A stretch of 64,000 nucleotides of DNA from Cryptomeria japonica (Eukaryota; Streptophyta; Pinopsida; Cupressales; Cupressaceae). Position numbers and translations under genes: made by a program. Below the pieces are notes generated by a model, which was not told the DNA's origin, ran no database searches, and saw nothing but the letters and a program-made list of their open reading frames with translations. Below, one piece after another: positions 44,463 to 56,370 of the stretch (its first letter is position 1; each line of letters opens with the position of its first letter). Location: NCBI RefSeq assembly GCF_030272615.1, contig NC_081415.1:374679392-374743391 (forward strand), written 5' to 3'.

Positions 44463-47400
44463 TTAATCAAGAGTCTTTGGGGTACTTTGATATCTTTCAT
44501 TAATTATGATTTGTCTGACATCTTCGGGGAGACCGCTCTCACCTATCCACGTGGTAATAGTCTCATTCTTAACCACCACGTTTGCAGCCCAATCAGCAGA
44601 ACAGTTGGCCTCCCGATAGATATGGGATATGTGGCATTTTTTGAAGGTTCTAATGATTTCAATAGCAGAAAAAATTATATTGTGAATCGACCAAGAGGGC
44701 TTTGAGGTCCCATTGAGACACTTAATTATATTATTGGAGTCCCCTTCTATCCAGAGATAGGGACAGTTCCATTTTTTGGCTAGAATAATGCCTTGAAAGG
44801 CTGCCATAGCTTCCACTTTATGATTGGTTTGAGTGCCAATAGGGACAACAATCATACCTTTGCAAATGCCTCTGTAGTCTCTGAGAATAGCTCCACAGCC
44901 TAAGGGACTTGGGTTTCCTTTGGCTGCTCCATCAAAATTGATTTTGAGCCAACCTTGGGGAGGGGTTTGCCATTTGACTTCAAGCCTTTTATTGTAGCTG
45001 AGATTATGACCATCAGTGATCTTCATATTCCAAGCTCTTAAGATGTTTGACTCCAAGGAGTTGTTAGAGTAACAAGAGACCTCCATGGTTCCCATATTTT
45101 CCTGAATAGCCCTTTGAATTTTCTGAAAAATAATGTCTTGATTTAAGGACACATCCCTGAATATTTGGTTGTTTCTTTCCTTCCAAAGACCCCACAAAAT
45201 GTGTGGAAGAGAGAGCTGCCACATACATCTCAGAAAAGAGTTGGTCCAATGAATTTTCCAGGAAGAGAACAAATCTATGATTTTACTGGGAAACACCCAA
45301 GCTAGACTAAAGCTCTTGAGGAAGCTTTCCCAAACAAAGGTTGAGAAAGAACAGTGGAGGGCAAGATGGTCCACTGACTCTTCCTCTTGAAAGCACAGCA
45401 CACACCTGTTTGGAAGGGCAAAACCTCTGCATTTAAGGTTGTCAACAGTAAGGATCTTATTTTGGAGAATAGTCCAAAAGAACAAATTGATTTTGGGAGT
45501 GAGACCTTTTAACCAAGCTTTAGACCAGAAGGGATTCATAGGAGGGGAGGGGGAAAGGATACAATACATCGAAGACACAGTAAAAATACCTTTGGGGTTA
45601 TATTTCCAGATCAGGGAATCCTCTTCCTTATTCAGCCAAATAGCAGACAATTGGGTTTTGAGCTTAGAGAGACTGGGATGAATACTATCAATGTTCTACC
45701 AGTTGTTCCCATCCCAGTAATCTACCACTAAGGTACCAAAAGAGCCAATACAGGAGGGGGCATGGGAAGCCCACTCATAGCAATCCACAAGGGGTTTGTC
45801 AAAAAGCCAAGGATCCTCCCAGAATCTAACTTTTCTGTCATTTCCAAGTTTCCATGTCACACCTTTAGCAATCACATCTTTACATTTAGAAACATGTTTC
45901 CAGATATGGGATCCATTTATGCTGAGATCCGAATTAAGAAAAGAAGAAAGAGAAGAGGACAACAGAGAATACTTACTTCTCCAAATTTTGCACCATTCAG
46001 AATCAGAGTGAAACCATCTCCAAGCTTGTTTAGACAAGAGAGTTGCATTTAAAGTGCGAATCCTCCTGAGCCCCAGACCACCTTTGCTTTTTGGCTTGCA
46101 GACCTAATCCCATGCCACCAAGGACATTCTTTGCTTTTCCTCAACCCCAGACCATAGGAATCTTCTTTGAATTTTCTCAATAGCTTCAGCGTTCTTGACT
46201 AGAATTCTAAATAGGCTAAGAGCATAAATGGGGATACTTTGAAGATTATCCTTAAGGAGAAGGAGCTTACCAGCTTGACTTAAGAGAGCCCCTTTCCAAC
46301 GTACAAGTTTTTTGTGAAATTTATCAACCAGCGAACTCCAATAGGAGTCAAGAGGGGCAATACCCATGGGAAGACCAAGGTAGGTAGTAGGAAGGTTAGC
46401 AATCTTACACTCCAAAATTCTGCTGATCCTTTGTTGTCTTCTCTCCGGGGTATTAATGAAAAAGACATCACTTTTGTCTCAGTTAATAAGCTGCCCCATA
46501 GCAGAAGCATATTTACACAAGGTACTCTTTAGAACTTTAGCTTCTGAGATGCTTGATTCCCCCATAATTATTGTATCATCAACAAACTGCTGGTGTGAAC
46601 AAATAAGGTCAGCAGAAGAAGGTTGGAGGCCCTTAAAGGATCCTTTCTGCACCAAGTTTTCCATGGTCCGACCAAAGCATTCTGCCATAATAATGAAAAG
46701 GATGGGGGAGATAGGATCTCCTTGCCTAAGACCTCTTGAAGCTTGGAAAAAAGTTGAAGGAGAACCATTGACAAGAACAACAAAGGACGCAGAAGTGGTA
46801 AGTTGGGAGAAAAGATCCACAACTCTTGGGGCAAACCCAAAGGAAGTGAGAACTTTCTGAAGAAGAGACCAGTCAACCCTATCATAGGCTTTGGAGAGGT
46901 CGAGCTTAAGGATGAGACCCTGCTTCTTCGCTTTAACAAGAGAGTGAATATTCTCATGAACAGTAATAATGGAATCGAGAATTTGTCTTCTAGGAACAAA
47001 CCCATTCTGTTGGTGTTTAATTAAAGCCGGGAGAATAGACAAGAGTCTAGAAGTCAGGACCTTAGATATGATCTTGTAAAAGGAGTTGTAGAGGCTAATA
47101 GGTTTGAACTTGTCCAAAGAATCAACACCTTGAATCTTGGGGATGAGAGCAATAAAAGTACCATTGATTTCCTTCAAGAGTTTTCTAGCCCCAAAGAATT
47201 CCTTAACCCCATTAGCAACATCAGTCCTGATAATGTCCCAAAACTCTTGAAAAAAGAGCATTGGGAAACCATCAGGACCAGGAGCTTTGTTTCCATCAAA
47301 GGAGAAAACAACATTTTTAATTTCTAAGATGGAAGGAATGGAAGAGAGAAAGACATTATTTTGGGCATCAATGAGACGAGGAATGTTCTGAAGAAAAGAG

Positions 47401-48624
47401 GATTGAGCTTCAGCATCTAGACTTTGATCCCTCTTTAGGAGGTTCGAGAAATACCTCTTAGCTTCATTCCTTATTTCATCTTCCTTGACCAGCTCCCCAC
47501 TGTCCACAACTAACTTGTTCATCTTGTTGGCTACTTTATGTTTGATGGTTGACATATGGAAGAATCTTGTATTCTTGTCCCCTTCCTTGAGCCAAATGCA
47601 TCTCGATCTCTACTTCCAGAGCATTTCCTCTTTAGCAATAATGTCATGGTATTTCTTAAGAATCTCATTCTCCTCAACAATAGAAACAGTGCTGAAACCA
47701 TCCTTCTGGATCTGGTCCTGTATTTCTTTAAGGTTTTCCTGAATTTTACTCTTAGCCTCAAATATATTCCCAAAGCTATTCTTATTCCAGATTCGAATGT
47801 TGTCCTTCACACTTTTGAGCTTCTTAACAACTTTGAACATTGTCGTTCCTTCAACTTGGATACTCCACCATTTTTTAATATATTTTTTAATGTCGGGGTG
47901 AAGGGTCCACATTTTTTCAAATCTAAAGGTGATTGAAGGTGATTGGAAAGTGATCAGAACCAACCCAAATATGTGCAGACAAAGAACAAAAATACTGACT
48001 GTACCAATCATCAGAAATAAGAGTTTGGTCAAGGTGCACTTGAATAAGGTCATTATCATTTCTTCTATTTGTCCAAGTGAAATTACAACCTTGTATCTCC
48101 AAATCATTAAGAGCTTGGGAATAAATAAAATCCATGAGGGCCATCCTACTTTCCAGCTGAGGAGGACTGCCACCAAATTTTTCCTCCTCTTTCAAAGGCG
48201 TATTGAAATCCCCCATAACCATCCAACTAATATTTTTGAAACTTTCCCTAGCCTGTCTAATCCTTTTCCAAAAAGAGTTTCTAGCCTTTAAGGTATTAGG
48301 AGCATAAATGTTTGTGAGAACCCATGAAGAACCATCTTTAAGATGCTCAAATTTAATACAAGAAAAATTACTTTCCTGAATAATGACCTGGCCTTTAACA
48401 GTGTTAAGATTCCAGATGGTTGCAATGCCTCCAGAAGCACCCTCAGAACTTCCCCCACTAATATTACCATTTTTGAAGAACTTCAAAGATTCAACTTTTT
48501 CTCTACTCATTTTGGTTTCTTGAATAAGAAAAATGTCAGGATTGCTATCTCTTATCATATTCCTAATAATATCATGTTTATGGGGATTGTTTAGACCCCT
48601 TATGTTCCAAGAAATTATCTTCAT
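44463..48624 (-). pseudogene. LINE ORF2: endonuclease, reverse transcriptase, RNase H
   Basis: Replication polyprotein of about 1,390 codons. Endonuclease: MKIISWNIRGLNN, FLIQETKM, MVMGDFNTPL, WVGSDHFPI (47923-48624). Reverse transcriptase: NKAPGPDGFP, LKLDLSKAYDRVDW, GLRQGDPISP, QQFVDDTIIM (catalytic FVDD), YLGLPMG. Then a zinc-binding segment (NRCVLCFQEEESVDHLALHC) and an RNase H domain (INFDGAAKGNP, HKVEAMA, EGDSNNII, CSADWAAN) with its acidic residues kept. Breaks are one frameshift near 47930-47945 and four in-frame stops (47610 TAG, 46479 TGA, 46104 TAG, 45696 TAG). The start codon lies 2 nt past the ORF1 stop, a layout typical of LINEs. Confidence 0.92.
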
Positions 48625-48626
48625 AG

Positions 48627-50360
48627 CTACTTACCAATTCCCAGCTCCTTGAGAGTTTTTTGAGTTCCATCTGCTATGTTCTTGCTAGCCTCCATATCTC
48701 TAACTTTGTGGTTAGAGGGTCGTCCTGGGGAAGAGGAGACGTATCCCACATCAACTTGAGCTATTCTGCTGGATTTCCTAATCAGGGATGTCGAGGGTGT
48801 TGCTGCTTTCTTACTCCTGTGTTTAGGCTACTTCCATTCCGTTTCTATCACAGGAGCCGTTTCCGGATTGATGAGGATTTTAGAAATTTCATCTTCATTA
48901 CCCCATTTAGGAGTTCTAGACCCAGTTGAAATAATGTTTGTTGTTCTTGAGTTCTGATCCGAATCCGAAAGACTCAATCCCAAAATTGCACACTTTTGGG
49001 CTTCTTGAATTTCAAAAATAGGTATGGCTACAGAAGAGTCTATCCTTTCAACTTGTGGATCAGGAATCTCACCTTCCTCAGGTTGATAGTCTCTAGCTTC
49101 CACTGCCTTGTTTTCATATGTGTCATCAACCACTTCATCTTTCGCTTTTGGAGGATCATTCTGATCATTCAAATCCTTTTTCTGAGTTGTTCTTATGGGA
49201 CTGGCTTTGGTTGTTTCATTTCTATCTGCTTCATGTACAGTGGGACTGAAGATGGAGTTTGAGGGTTCCTTTTGTTCCCCCAAAGGAGAAAAGCGATTGG
49301 AATTTTCTTCCTTATTTTCTGTGTTTTTAACTTGCCACACCCGTTTCTCTGGCATATTCTGGCTTTCAATCTAAGGTTTTAACTGTTTAGGCTTCGCCTT
49401 TTGCTTTTTTGGGCAAGATTTTGCCCAATGACCTACCTTTTTATAGTGGAAACATGCAAAAGGAATAGTTTCATATTCTATATGTTGCTTCCAGGTTCCC
49501 AGTTTTGAAACTAGGTCAATCTGTTTCGGCATATATGCCTTAGGGGCTACTCCAACACAGAACCTTGCATGGGTTAATCTTCTTTTTGAAGCAGTGACTG
49601 GGTCTATAGAGAGCAGCTCACCAAAAGAACTTGCTATTCCAGAGAAGATCCTTTTTGCCCAATACTCAAGAGGCAATCCTGGGAGCTTTATCCAAACTGG
49701 AACCTGCGCCAGAAGATAATCATTCATGTTTAATTTCGAATGCCATTTTCTTAGAACTAGGGCTATCTTTCCCACCATCCAGGGACTCGCGCACAAGATC
49801 TTAACCTTATCTTCTTCGCACGAAAAAGAGAAAGACAGAAGACCTTTGGGTAGTGTCGAGACCTCAACATTTCCTTTAAGGGCCCATTTTCGTTTAACAA
49901 AGGCCCTAACAACTTCAATGTTTGGGCGCAGACCCATAAATTTCCCTACCAAGGAGTTTGACATACTGTTGATATTATGGTCCAGAACCTGGTCAGGGAT
50001 GGAGATAGCAAACTTACCACCAGAAGGGTCAGAAATGTTCTTAACAGGAGGAAGGGAGGATTTACCAATTGGTCTAGATCCAAAAAGGGAAGACCATTTT
50101 TTCCCCTCCCTCCCACTATCCACGGGGTCAACTAGTGGCATGGGCCCCCCATTGAACCCTTCCCCCAAATGCCCAGAAGAATCCGCTGTCACGGCAAACA
50201 AAGTACCATCAGACTGTGAGTCAGCAACAGGAACTAGGAAGTCTGAGGGCTTGTCCTTATCGTCAATAGGACCAGCACCGTTGATCTGGCCGCTCTCACC
50301 ATTGGAACCAGGGTTCCCGCCTTGCTGGAAATTTGAAATTTGAGCTCCCGCTCCTCCCAT
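48627..50360 (-). pseudogene. LINE ORF1: DUF4283/zinc-knuckle nucleic-acid-binding protein
   Basis: About 577 codons from MGGAGAQISNFQQ. Residues about 150-300 form the DUF4283 region common in plant LINE and retroelement proteins (VVRAFVKRKWALKGNVEV, CEEDKVKILCASPWMVG, VPVWIKLPGLPLEYWAK). This is followed by one zinc knuckle, CFHYKKVGHWAKSCPKK, whose second position is H (usual form CxxCxxxGHxxxxC), so the knuckle may be weakened. The C-terminal half is acidic and low-complexity, ending in a RKSSRIAQVD segment. It would coat the LINE RNA. Two in-frame TAG stops (49371, 48828) interrupt it; the natural stop at 48627 is 2 nt before the ORF2 ATG. Confidence 0.85.
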
Positions 50361-50393
50361 GTTCGCAAAATGTTCTATGTAAACACTTGCTAG

Positions 50394-50480
50394 TTAACCA
50401 AGTAAATACTAAGTTTCCTAATAAACAAATCCAATCAATAAACTTCTAGTTGTTTTTGAACTAATACCTTTGCAAGATTA
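50394..50480. repeat. Duplicated LINE flank (right copy)
   Basis: Matches 42301-42390 (ttaaccaagtaaat..ctttgcaagatta) and continues into the right-hand flank of the LTR-like insertion (taaagtgataac). Confidence 0.85.
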
Positions 50481-53427
50481 TAAAGTGATAACTAATTACT
50501 CCTTCCACTTGAAGTAACGTTAACTTTATTGTTGGATACATTCTACAAATAATAGTTCTTTATCAATTTCAAATACTTCAAAGGGAGCTAATGTTTTCTC
50601 CTTAAATTACCCTCAATTAGAATTGTTATTTAATTTTCTAAGTGATCACGGAATAGGTTTCTTGAAACTCATTTGCTAAAACAATTTCAGTTTTGAATAA
50701 ACTCTCTTTGCATCCTAATTAATACTATTACCATATGAATATTTAACTATGCAATTTACCTCTAATTTTAATGTTAATTAAATTTATCCTTACTAATTAC
50801 TTGTATTATTAAGTGTAACTTTTCCTTTTTACTAATCTTATGTTTCTTTTAGCTAGAAGGTAAATGATTTTAACTATTAAAAGAAGTGACTATTCTCAAT
50901 GCCTTATATACTCATATCTTGAAATCTAATAAAGAAACAAATCAAATAATCAACCTTTCAAATTGAGGCAAAAATTTGTCTAACATTAACTCATATTGTT
51001 GAAATACCTAAAAGGGTTACTATGAATCTAAACACATCTACTTGTTAGGGAAATTCCTTTAACATTTGATGCTTGTACTAATTGAAATATACAAAAGATA
51101 GTTTGGAGTCCAAAAATTAAAAATAAATAAATAAAGAACTTAGATATTTGAAATGTATTAAATGTCTTGGGAAAATCTACTTACTACTAGGTACAATTTG
51201 AGACTAAATAGAGACACTTGAAGAAGAAAAAACCAATACTATAGAATAAGTGTATCATTGGTGAAATATCATTTTTCCCCCTAAGGGATTAATCACCTCT
51301 TAAATTTTTCTTTAATAAACAAACTTTACTATACACTAAAGAATAAATCTCTTCTTATAAGAGTAGGTTATAAATTAAATTTCAACTATATTGACATAAA
51401 TAAATTTTAATTACCAAATTCTAATGAATAAATTTTAACTAAATAAACCCCTTAGTATATATATATAAAATAAATTTTAATTGTAAATCCTAATAGTATT
51501 TTACTTTTAATAAGGCCAAAATTCATTCATTCAACAATTAATAAATTATAATTTAATTCACTCAACTCGAATCAAAGCAAATCAATTTAACATTAACAAG
51601 ATGTTACTTATAATCAATTAGTACTAATTTTAAGACAACATATACCAATATTATTTTATATCCTAAACTTATTATAGTCAACTATATATAATATATCAAT
51701 TATATTAATAATTTATTAACAACTAAATTAAAAACAAAATTATAAAAAATAACAGCAGTTATAACAGTTGATATAACATGGATACTTATATATTTTTTTA
51801 ATGTTTTTATCTATATATATATATATATATATATATTGATTTGATCTGAGTTTATAAAAAATAAATAAACATAGATAGACTTGGGAATTAAATAATATAT
51901 TCACTAAAAGATATAATTAATTCACAGGGAAATTTATTTACAGGGAAGGAAAGATTATATTCAGATGTTTATACAGAGGAACAATTTTATGCTTTATGCT
52001 CACAAAAAGAGTAAAACAAGATCTATACACAAATGAATAAATTTATATTCACAGAGAGAATATTTATTCACGGAAAAATAATAAATAAGAGAAGTAATAT
52101 TTATACACAAGTAATCATATGCTCACAGAAATAAGTTTATTCACATGAAAGTAATAAAATAAATAAATTAAGGATTTATACACAGATGATCAACATATAT
52201 TCACAGAAAGATGAGTTCATTCACATGGAGATAATTACATATGGAAAATAAGATTTTTATTTTTTTACAAAGATCTTTTCTAGATTTTAAAATTCAAGAA
52301 AGCAAAAGCAAAGATTTGATTTTTCTTTCTTTTTCTCTAAAATAGATTAAATATATAAAAAGAATATTCATATGCATTTTTCTGAAAAATAACTTTTATC
52401 TGTGTATTACTTTTTTTTATTTAGTTATTTTTATTTATAATGAAAGTAGATTTTCTTTTGATTAATCTTTCTAAACAATTAAGATGAGCACCTTTTTTTA
52501 TATATATAAATGAAGATTCCAGAAAGATAAAATCTATATATAAAAAAAAAAATAAAAAAATTCACATGTAAATGAGAGAATGCAAGGGACGAGAACCTGG
52601 ATTGTCGAAGCTTGATGTTGAGTCCAATCTTCCAGCTATCCTTCTTAGATCCTTCCTTGTAGCTTCATGAAAAATTCTTCAACCAAACTTAAAAGAAACC
52701 TACCATACAAGTGACTACCAAATTCTACTTCTACCAACAAGAACAAGAACTCTAGAAAATTTCTTTTCATTCCCAAACTATGAACTCTTTTTTTGAAAGA
52801 TTTGCATACATTATATAGAAAAGATGCACCAATTCCACTATCAAGATAATTAATTGAAAATGGAGGTTCTTTTCTAAAATTGGTTTCATGCAAAATTGAT
52901 TGATCACTTGGTGGAGGAGTTACATGCAAGAATATGCAATTTGAATTTTACCTCTAGAAGCTTCTATTTCCTCCTACGATATGTGCTAAATTAACATATT
53001 GAGAAAATAAGAATTTTCAAAATTAATTTCATGCAAAATGATTGTTATTATAGTGGGGGTTACACTTGACCATGCATTTGAAATTCAAATTTGAATTCTC
53101 CCCCAAAAATGCATTTTGTAACTCCTTTGTCATAAAAATGCCATGAATAGAGTTATTCTTGTCATAGAATAATTTTGTAACTCCCATGTCATATATTTGC
53201 TAAATATAATATTTATTCTTTAATATTTTAAATTTTAAATTTCTTTTCTAGAATCTTCTTATTTCTCCTACACCATGTGCTCAATTAAGATATTGAGAAA
53301 ATAAGCAATTTTCAAATAAATTATGACCTCATGTGTGTGTCACCACTTAAATTCCTTTTTATTTAAAAACTTCAACCTCATTTCAATATATCTTTTCTTT
53401 CTAACATTACTCATAAAATTAATATTA
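50481..53427. other. Very AT-rich non-coding part of the LTR-like insertion
   Basis: No genes. Between 51890 and 52230 the word ttcacag or a close variant (ttcacagg, ttcacaga, ttcacatg, tacacag) recurs about fifteen times at 15-40-base spacing, often after ttta or ata. A (TA)12 tract lies at about 51813-51836. Confidence 0.5.
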
Positions 53428-53455
53428 TAATAGTAGTAGTAGTAGTAGTAGCAGA

Positions 53456-53495
<40 letters not shown>

Positions 53496-53496
53496 G
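53428..53496. repeat. (TAG)n(TAA)n compound microsatellite
   Basis: About six tag units, an interrupting agcagaaa, then about sixteen taa units. It lies 36 bp inside the right end of the LTR-like insertion. Confidence 0.9.
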
Positions 53497-53644
53497 AAAG
53501 TCATATCAAGGTCCAAAAAGAGGGTTATGACAACTGCACTACACATGTATATGAAGAGAAGTAAAAGTTAGTTCTTGGAAAATGAGCTTAAGTAATTTTT
53601 TTTTTATCATCTTCAAAGAAAATTGGTAAATATTTTTTTTTTTG

Positions 53645-53884
53645 CAAGCAGAAAGTGAACAGATTGGAGGGCAGAGACTTTAAAATTGTGGGTGTTTATA
53701 TATATACACATACATACAGGCATACATATATATGTATATACATATATGTGTAGAATGATATAATATGTAGTTACATATGTGCACACGCAGATAGATATAT
53801 GTAGGAACACATATTAATCTGTGTATACACATATGCACATATACTTAGGCACATACAGATTGAGATACATATACATGCACACAA

Positions 53885-53932
<48 letters not shown>

Positions 53933-53960
53933 ACAAATATTTGAACAAACTTGCACAGTG
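53645..53960. repeat. Diverged third copy of the TA-rich duplicated segment
   Basis: It begins agtgaacagattggagggcagagacttt, nearly identical to 39386-39412, then follows the same order of atatatgtatata, agttacatatgtgca..agatagata and a long (TA)n tract (53887-53928) as at 37780-37900 and 39600-39850. Confidence 0.65.
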
Positions 53961-54518
53961 CTGACCTCAAGTTCAATTTTATTATGTAAAAATCAAATAC
54001 GAGGCATAAAACTGTAGTCGCACTGCTAATAGTATAAAAAGGAGATGCACATATATATGTATTCAAAAAGAGTTAAAACAATGTAGACAACTTGAGGTAC
54101 TGTTCCAAATGTAATTTTGTAAAGATGCACATATCAACAAAGATTGTGTGTATATGTAGATGCCAAAATGGAATGTTATTAATATTGACATAAATTATTT
54201 TTTGAAGTGGAGGATTCTCACAATAAAAGCATGCATAGAAAAAGAGGTTGTGAACAAAATCAGACACAACAACCACTAGCCTCCATTGGCAGAAACACAT
54301 ATCAGTTAAAGGTTTGAGCAAGTCATCTAAAAATGCAAAACAACACAATAGTAATCTGTGGTTATATTTAGTAGTTTAATGTTTGAAATAACTGCAACCG
54401 AGTTTGGAGGAACAAAATATTGTCAAATTGTTTCAAAATCCATAAATATGAGCTTCATATAGTGTACGTAGTTAAAGGGAAATTTTTATTTTTTTATTTT
54501 TTTTCCTGGAGTATAGAA

Positions 54519-56370
54519 TCATGCGGTTGCACCCATTCGAGCAATATCTGTAAGTAGATAGTTGCACTCAACTTCAAAATCAAGCCTCTGCACTTTGTTG
54601 ATTGTTACTTTTAATCTACGCTCAGAGTTGTATGTGTCAATAGACACCAAAACTGTAAAGCTATAGTGGGTGAACATAGCTTTATTAAGTATGTTGCGAG
54701 GTGTTTTTTCCAGTTGTTAAATCATATTGCAGCATGTACAATTCGTTTGCAGACAGAGCCAAGAGTTGTGTGCCAACCTCATCAATGCATTAGCCCAAAT
54801 GCTGCTTGTTTGATCTTGTAGTTTCATCTGTAGGATGTATTTGTAATTACATTCAGGGAATTGTGTTTGACACCTAGGGCACATCCACAAATTCTCAGCT
54901 AATTTACTACATTTCTTTTTACATTCTTTACCGTTGAACTACAATGGGCAAGTTGTATAATAAAATCGATCTTCTTTTATGAATTGCAAAACAACCGTAA
55001 CAGTAGTATCAAGAGTTTCTGGCACAACGCTAAGACGTTGAAGGATGGATGCAATTGACATTCTCTGATACTGGCTATGACTGTCATGCACACCCGAAGA
55101 GTGCGGATCAAGGCATGGTTGTACAGGGCCTCTTAAACGGAGGGGGTCTGCTTCAGGAATGGAAGGGTTAATTTCGAAAGTTGTTGAGGTTGAAATATTA
55201 ATAACTTTTCCATTGAAATAACCAACCCTTGCATTTTGAATAGCAAGGATGACAAATTTTCCAGATGCATGCATATTCTTCAAGTCATCGCCTAACTGTT
55301 CTGATGGCAGTCCCCAAAGGTTAACATCAATTGTCAAAGTTGACATATCATTTATTTTTACTATTCTCTTCTTTACAGTAGAGCCATCCTTTCTACGAAT
55401 TACAGAAATCTCCCCGACATTGACAACAACACCGATAACATCAACCAAAGTATTGTTGGTACTAGTGAGAACTTCATTAATAGGGGTGAATTGCGATTTT
55501 TTTCTGTCTCAGCAACATTAGGGGCACACCGCTTCAAAACAAAAGTTTCAGTCAAGATAATCTCAAGGTGGTTGTTAAGCTTATTGTATACTGTGTTTGC
55601 ATCTTTTACAGAACCTTTGGAAACAACATACCAAGCTCCTTTTTCAACTCGGTGATAGTGCAATTCTGCTATTTCATCAAAGCAAGTAATTCTAACTTCA
55701 CAACCCTCTTCGTCTATAATATTGAAACTAAAGACTTGGTCGTTGCATTTTGTCGTATTATATTGGTGCATTTTCCTCTTATTTGTTACTCGACCTTTTA
55801 TTGTCCAATTGTTTTGGTAAGGGTTCATGCTTTTAATAGGGCTGATATTTTTAGAGGGATTGTTCTGTGGAGAAGGCAAATCTGCACCAAATTTTAAGAG
55901 CACGTTTACTGGAGGGTGATGTTTCTCATCCCAACATTTGCTCTTCTTGTTCTTTAAAGAGGTACCTAGGTTTTCCAACCAAATCATAATTCATTTTTTT
56001 CACATCTAGAGTGAGTATAATGATGGTCCTGTAAAAGAAAGAAGGAGGATTGCTCAATTGTAGAAAATATGTTTTTAATTAACATACAAACAACTTCACA
56101 CAAATGAGGAAAACAGACTATAGAAGCTACCTTGTGTTCCAAACATATCTACAAGCATAGTTTGTCAACAATAGAACATAACCTATCTTCAACGTCTCTG
56201 CATGCAATAAGTCAGCATACTTGGACGACAAAATGGCCAAATGCATATACATGCCATCAGACAAGACTATTTTGTACCTGTCATTGTCATTTGGATCACC
56301 AGGCAATTTTTCAAATGACAAAAGTTGCAGCAATGGTGAAGGGATATCATCTTCAGCATTGATAGATCAG
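54519..56370 (-). pseudogene. RPA1 (replication protein A large subunit)-like gene, degenerate
   Basis: Single-stranded-DNA-binding protein; plant Helitrons often carry RPA1 copies. First exon (56132 to about 56370): NDNDRYKIVLSDGMYMHLAI, the RPA1 N-terminal OB fold, ending in a donor (ACACAAG|GTAGC). The next exon starts after TTCTTTTACAG near 56030 and keeps frame (TIIILTLDV). DBD-A: SMNPYQNNWTIKGRVTNK, FSFNIIDEEGCEVRITCF. DBD-B: LVDVIGVVVNVGEISVIRRK, INPSIPEADPLRLRG. DBD-C: CPL..NGKECKKK, LWMCPRCQTQFPECNY (four zinc Cys kept). It ends ARMGATA at 54519. Breaks: a frameshift in the DBD-A exon start, one at an A7 run near 55500, a TAG at 54939, and a compensating pair near 54720-54800. The start codon was not found. 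Confidence 0.85.

Larger units (their letters stand above)
42414..50379 (-). mobile_element. Near full-length plant LINE (L1 type) with extra ORFs
   Basis: An element of about 8.0 kb flanked by TAAACACTTGCTAG on both sides (42400-42413, 50380-50393). In its own direction: a 19-nt 5' UTR, ORF1 (nucleic-acid binding), ORF2 (endonuclease, reverse transcriptase, RNase H), then two further sense ORFs, and a short 3' tail ending CTATTTTTCAATCAATCAGA without a poly(A). ORFs are broken mainly by in-frame stops rather than rearrangements, so the copy is moderately young compared with its surroundings. Confidence 0.85.
40206..53532 (+). mobile_element. LTR-like insertion hosting the LINE
   Basis: The ends TGTAATAACC (40206) and GGTTATGACA (53523-53532) are inverted copies with one mismatch, and the flanks actgg (40201-40205) and actgc (53533-53537) form a near-perfect 5-bp duplication. 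The LINE locus (42197-50480) accounts for about 8.3 kb, leaving about 5 kb of non-coding, mostly AT-rich sequence. No reverse transcriptase of its own, internal LTR pair or primer-binding site was found. An unusually long solo LTR or a non-coding (LARD-like) element both fit. It splits the Helitron-like region between the RPA and helicase remnants. Confidence 0.6.

Noticed and set aside
44063-48594. Numerous plus-strand ORFs across the LINE
   Set aside because: All lie antisense to recognisable endonuclease, RT and RNase H motifs.
54939-56370. RPA1 as an intact host gene
   Set aside because: In-frame stop, homopolymer frameshift and a missing start codon argue against it, although recent loss or sequence error cannot be excluded.
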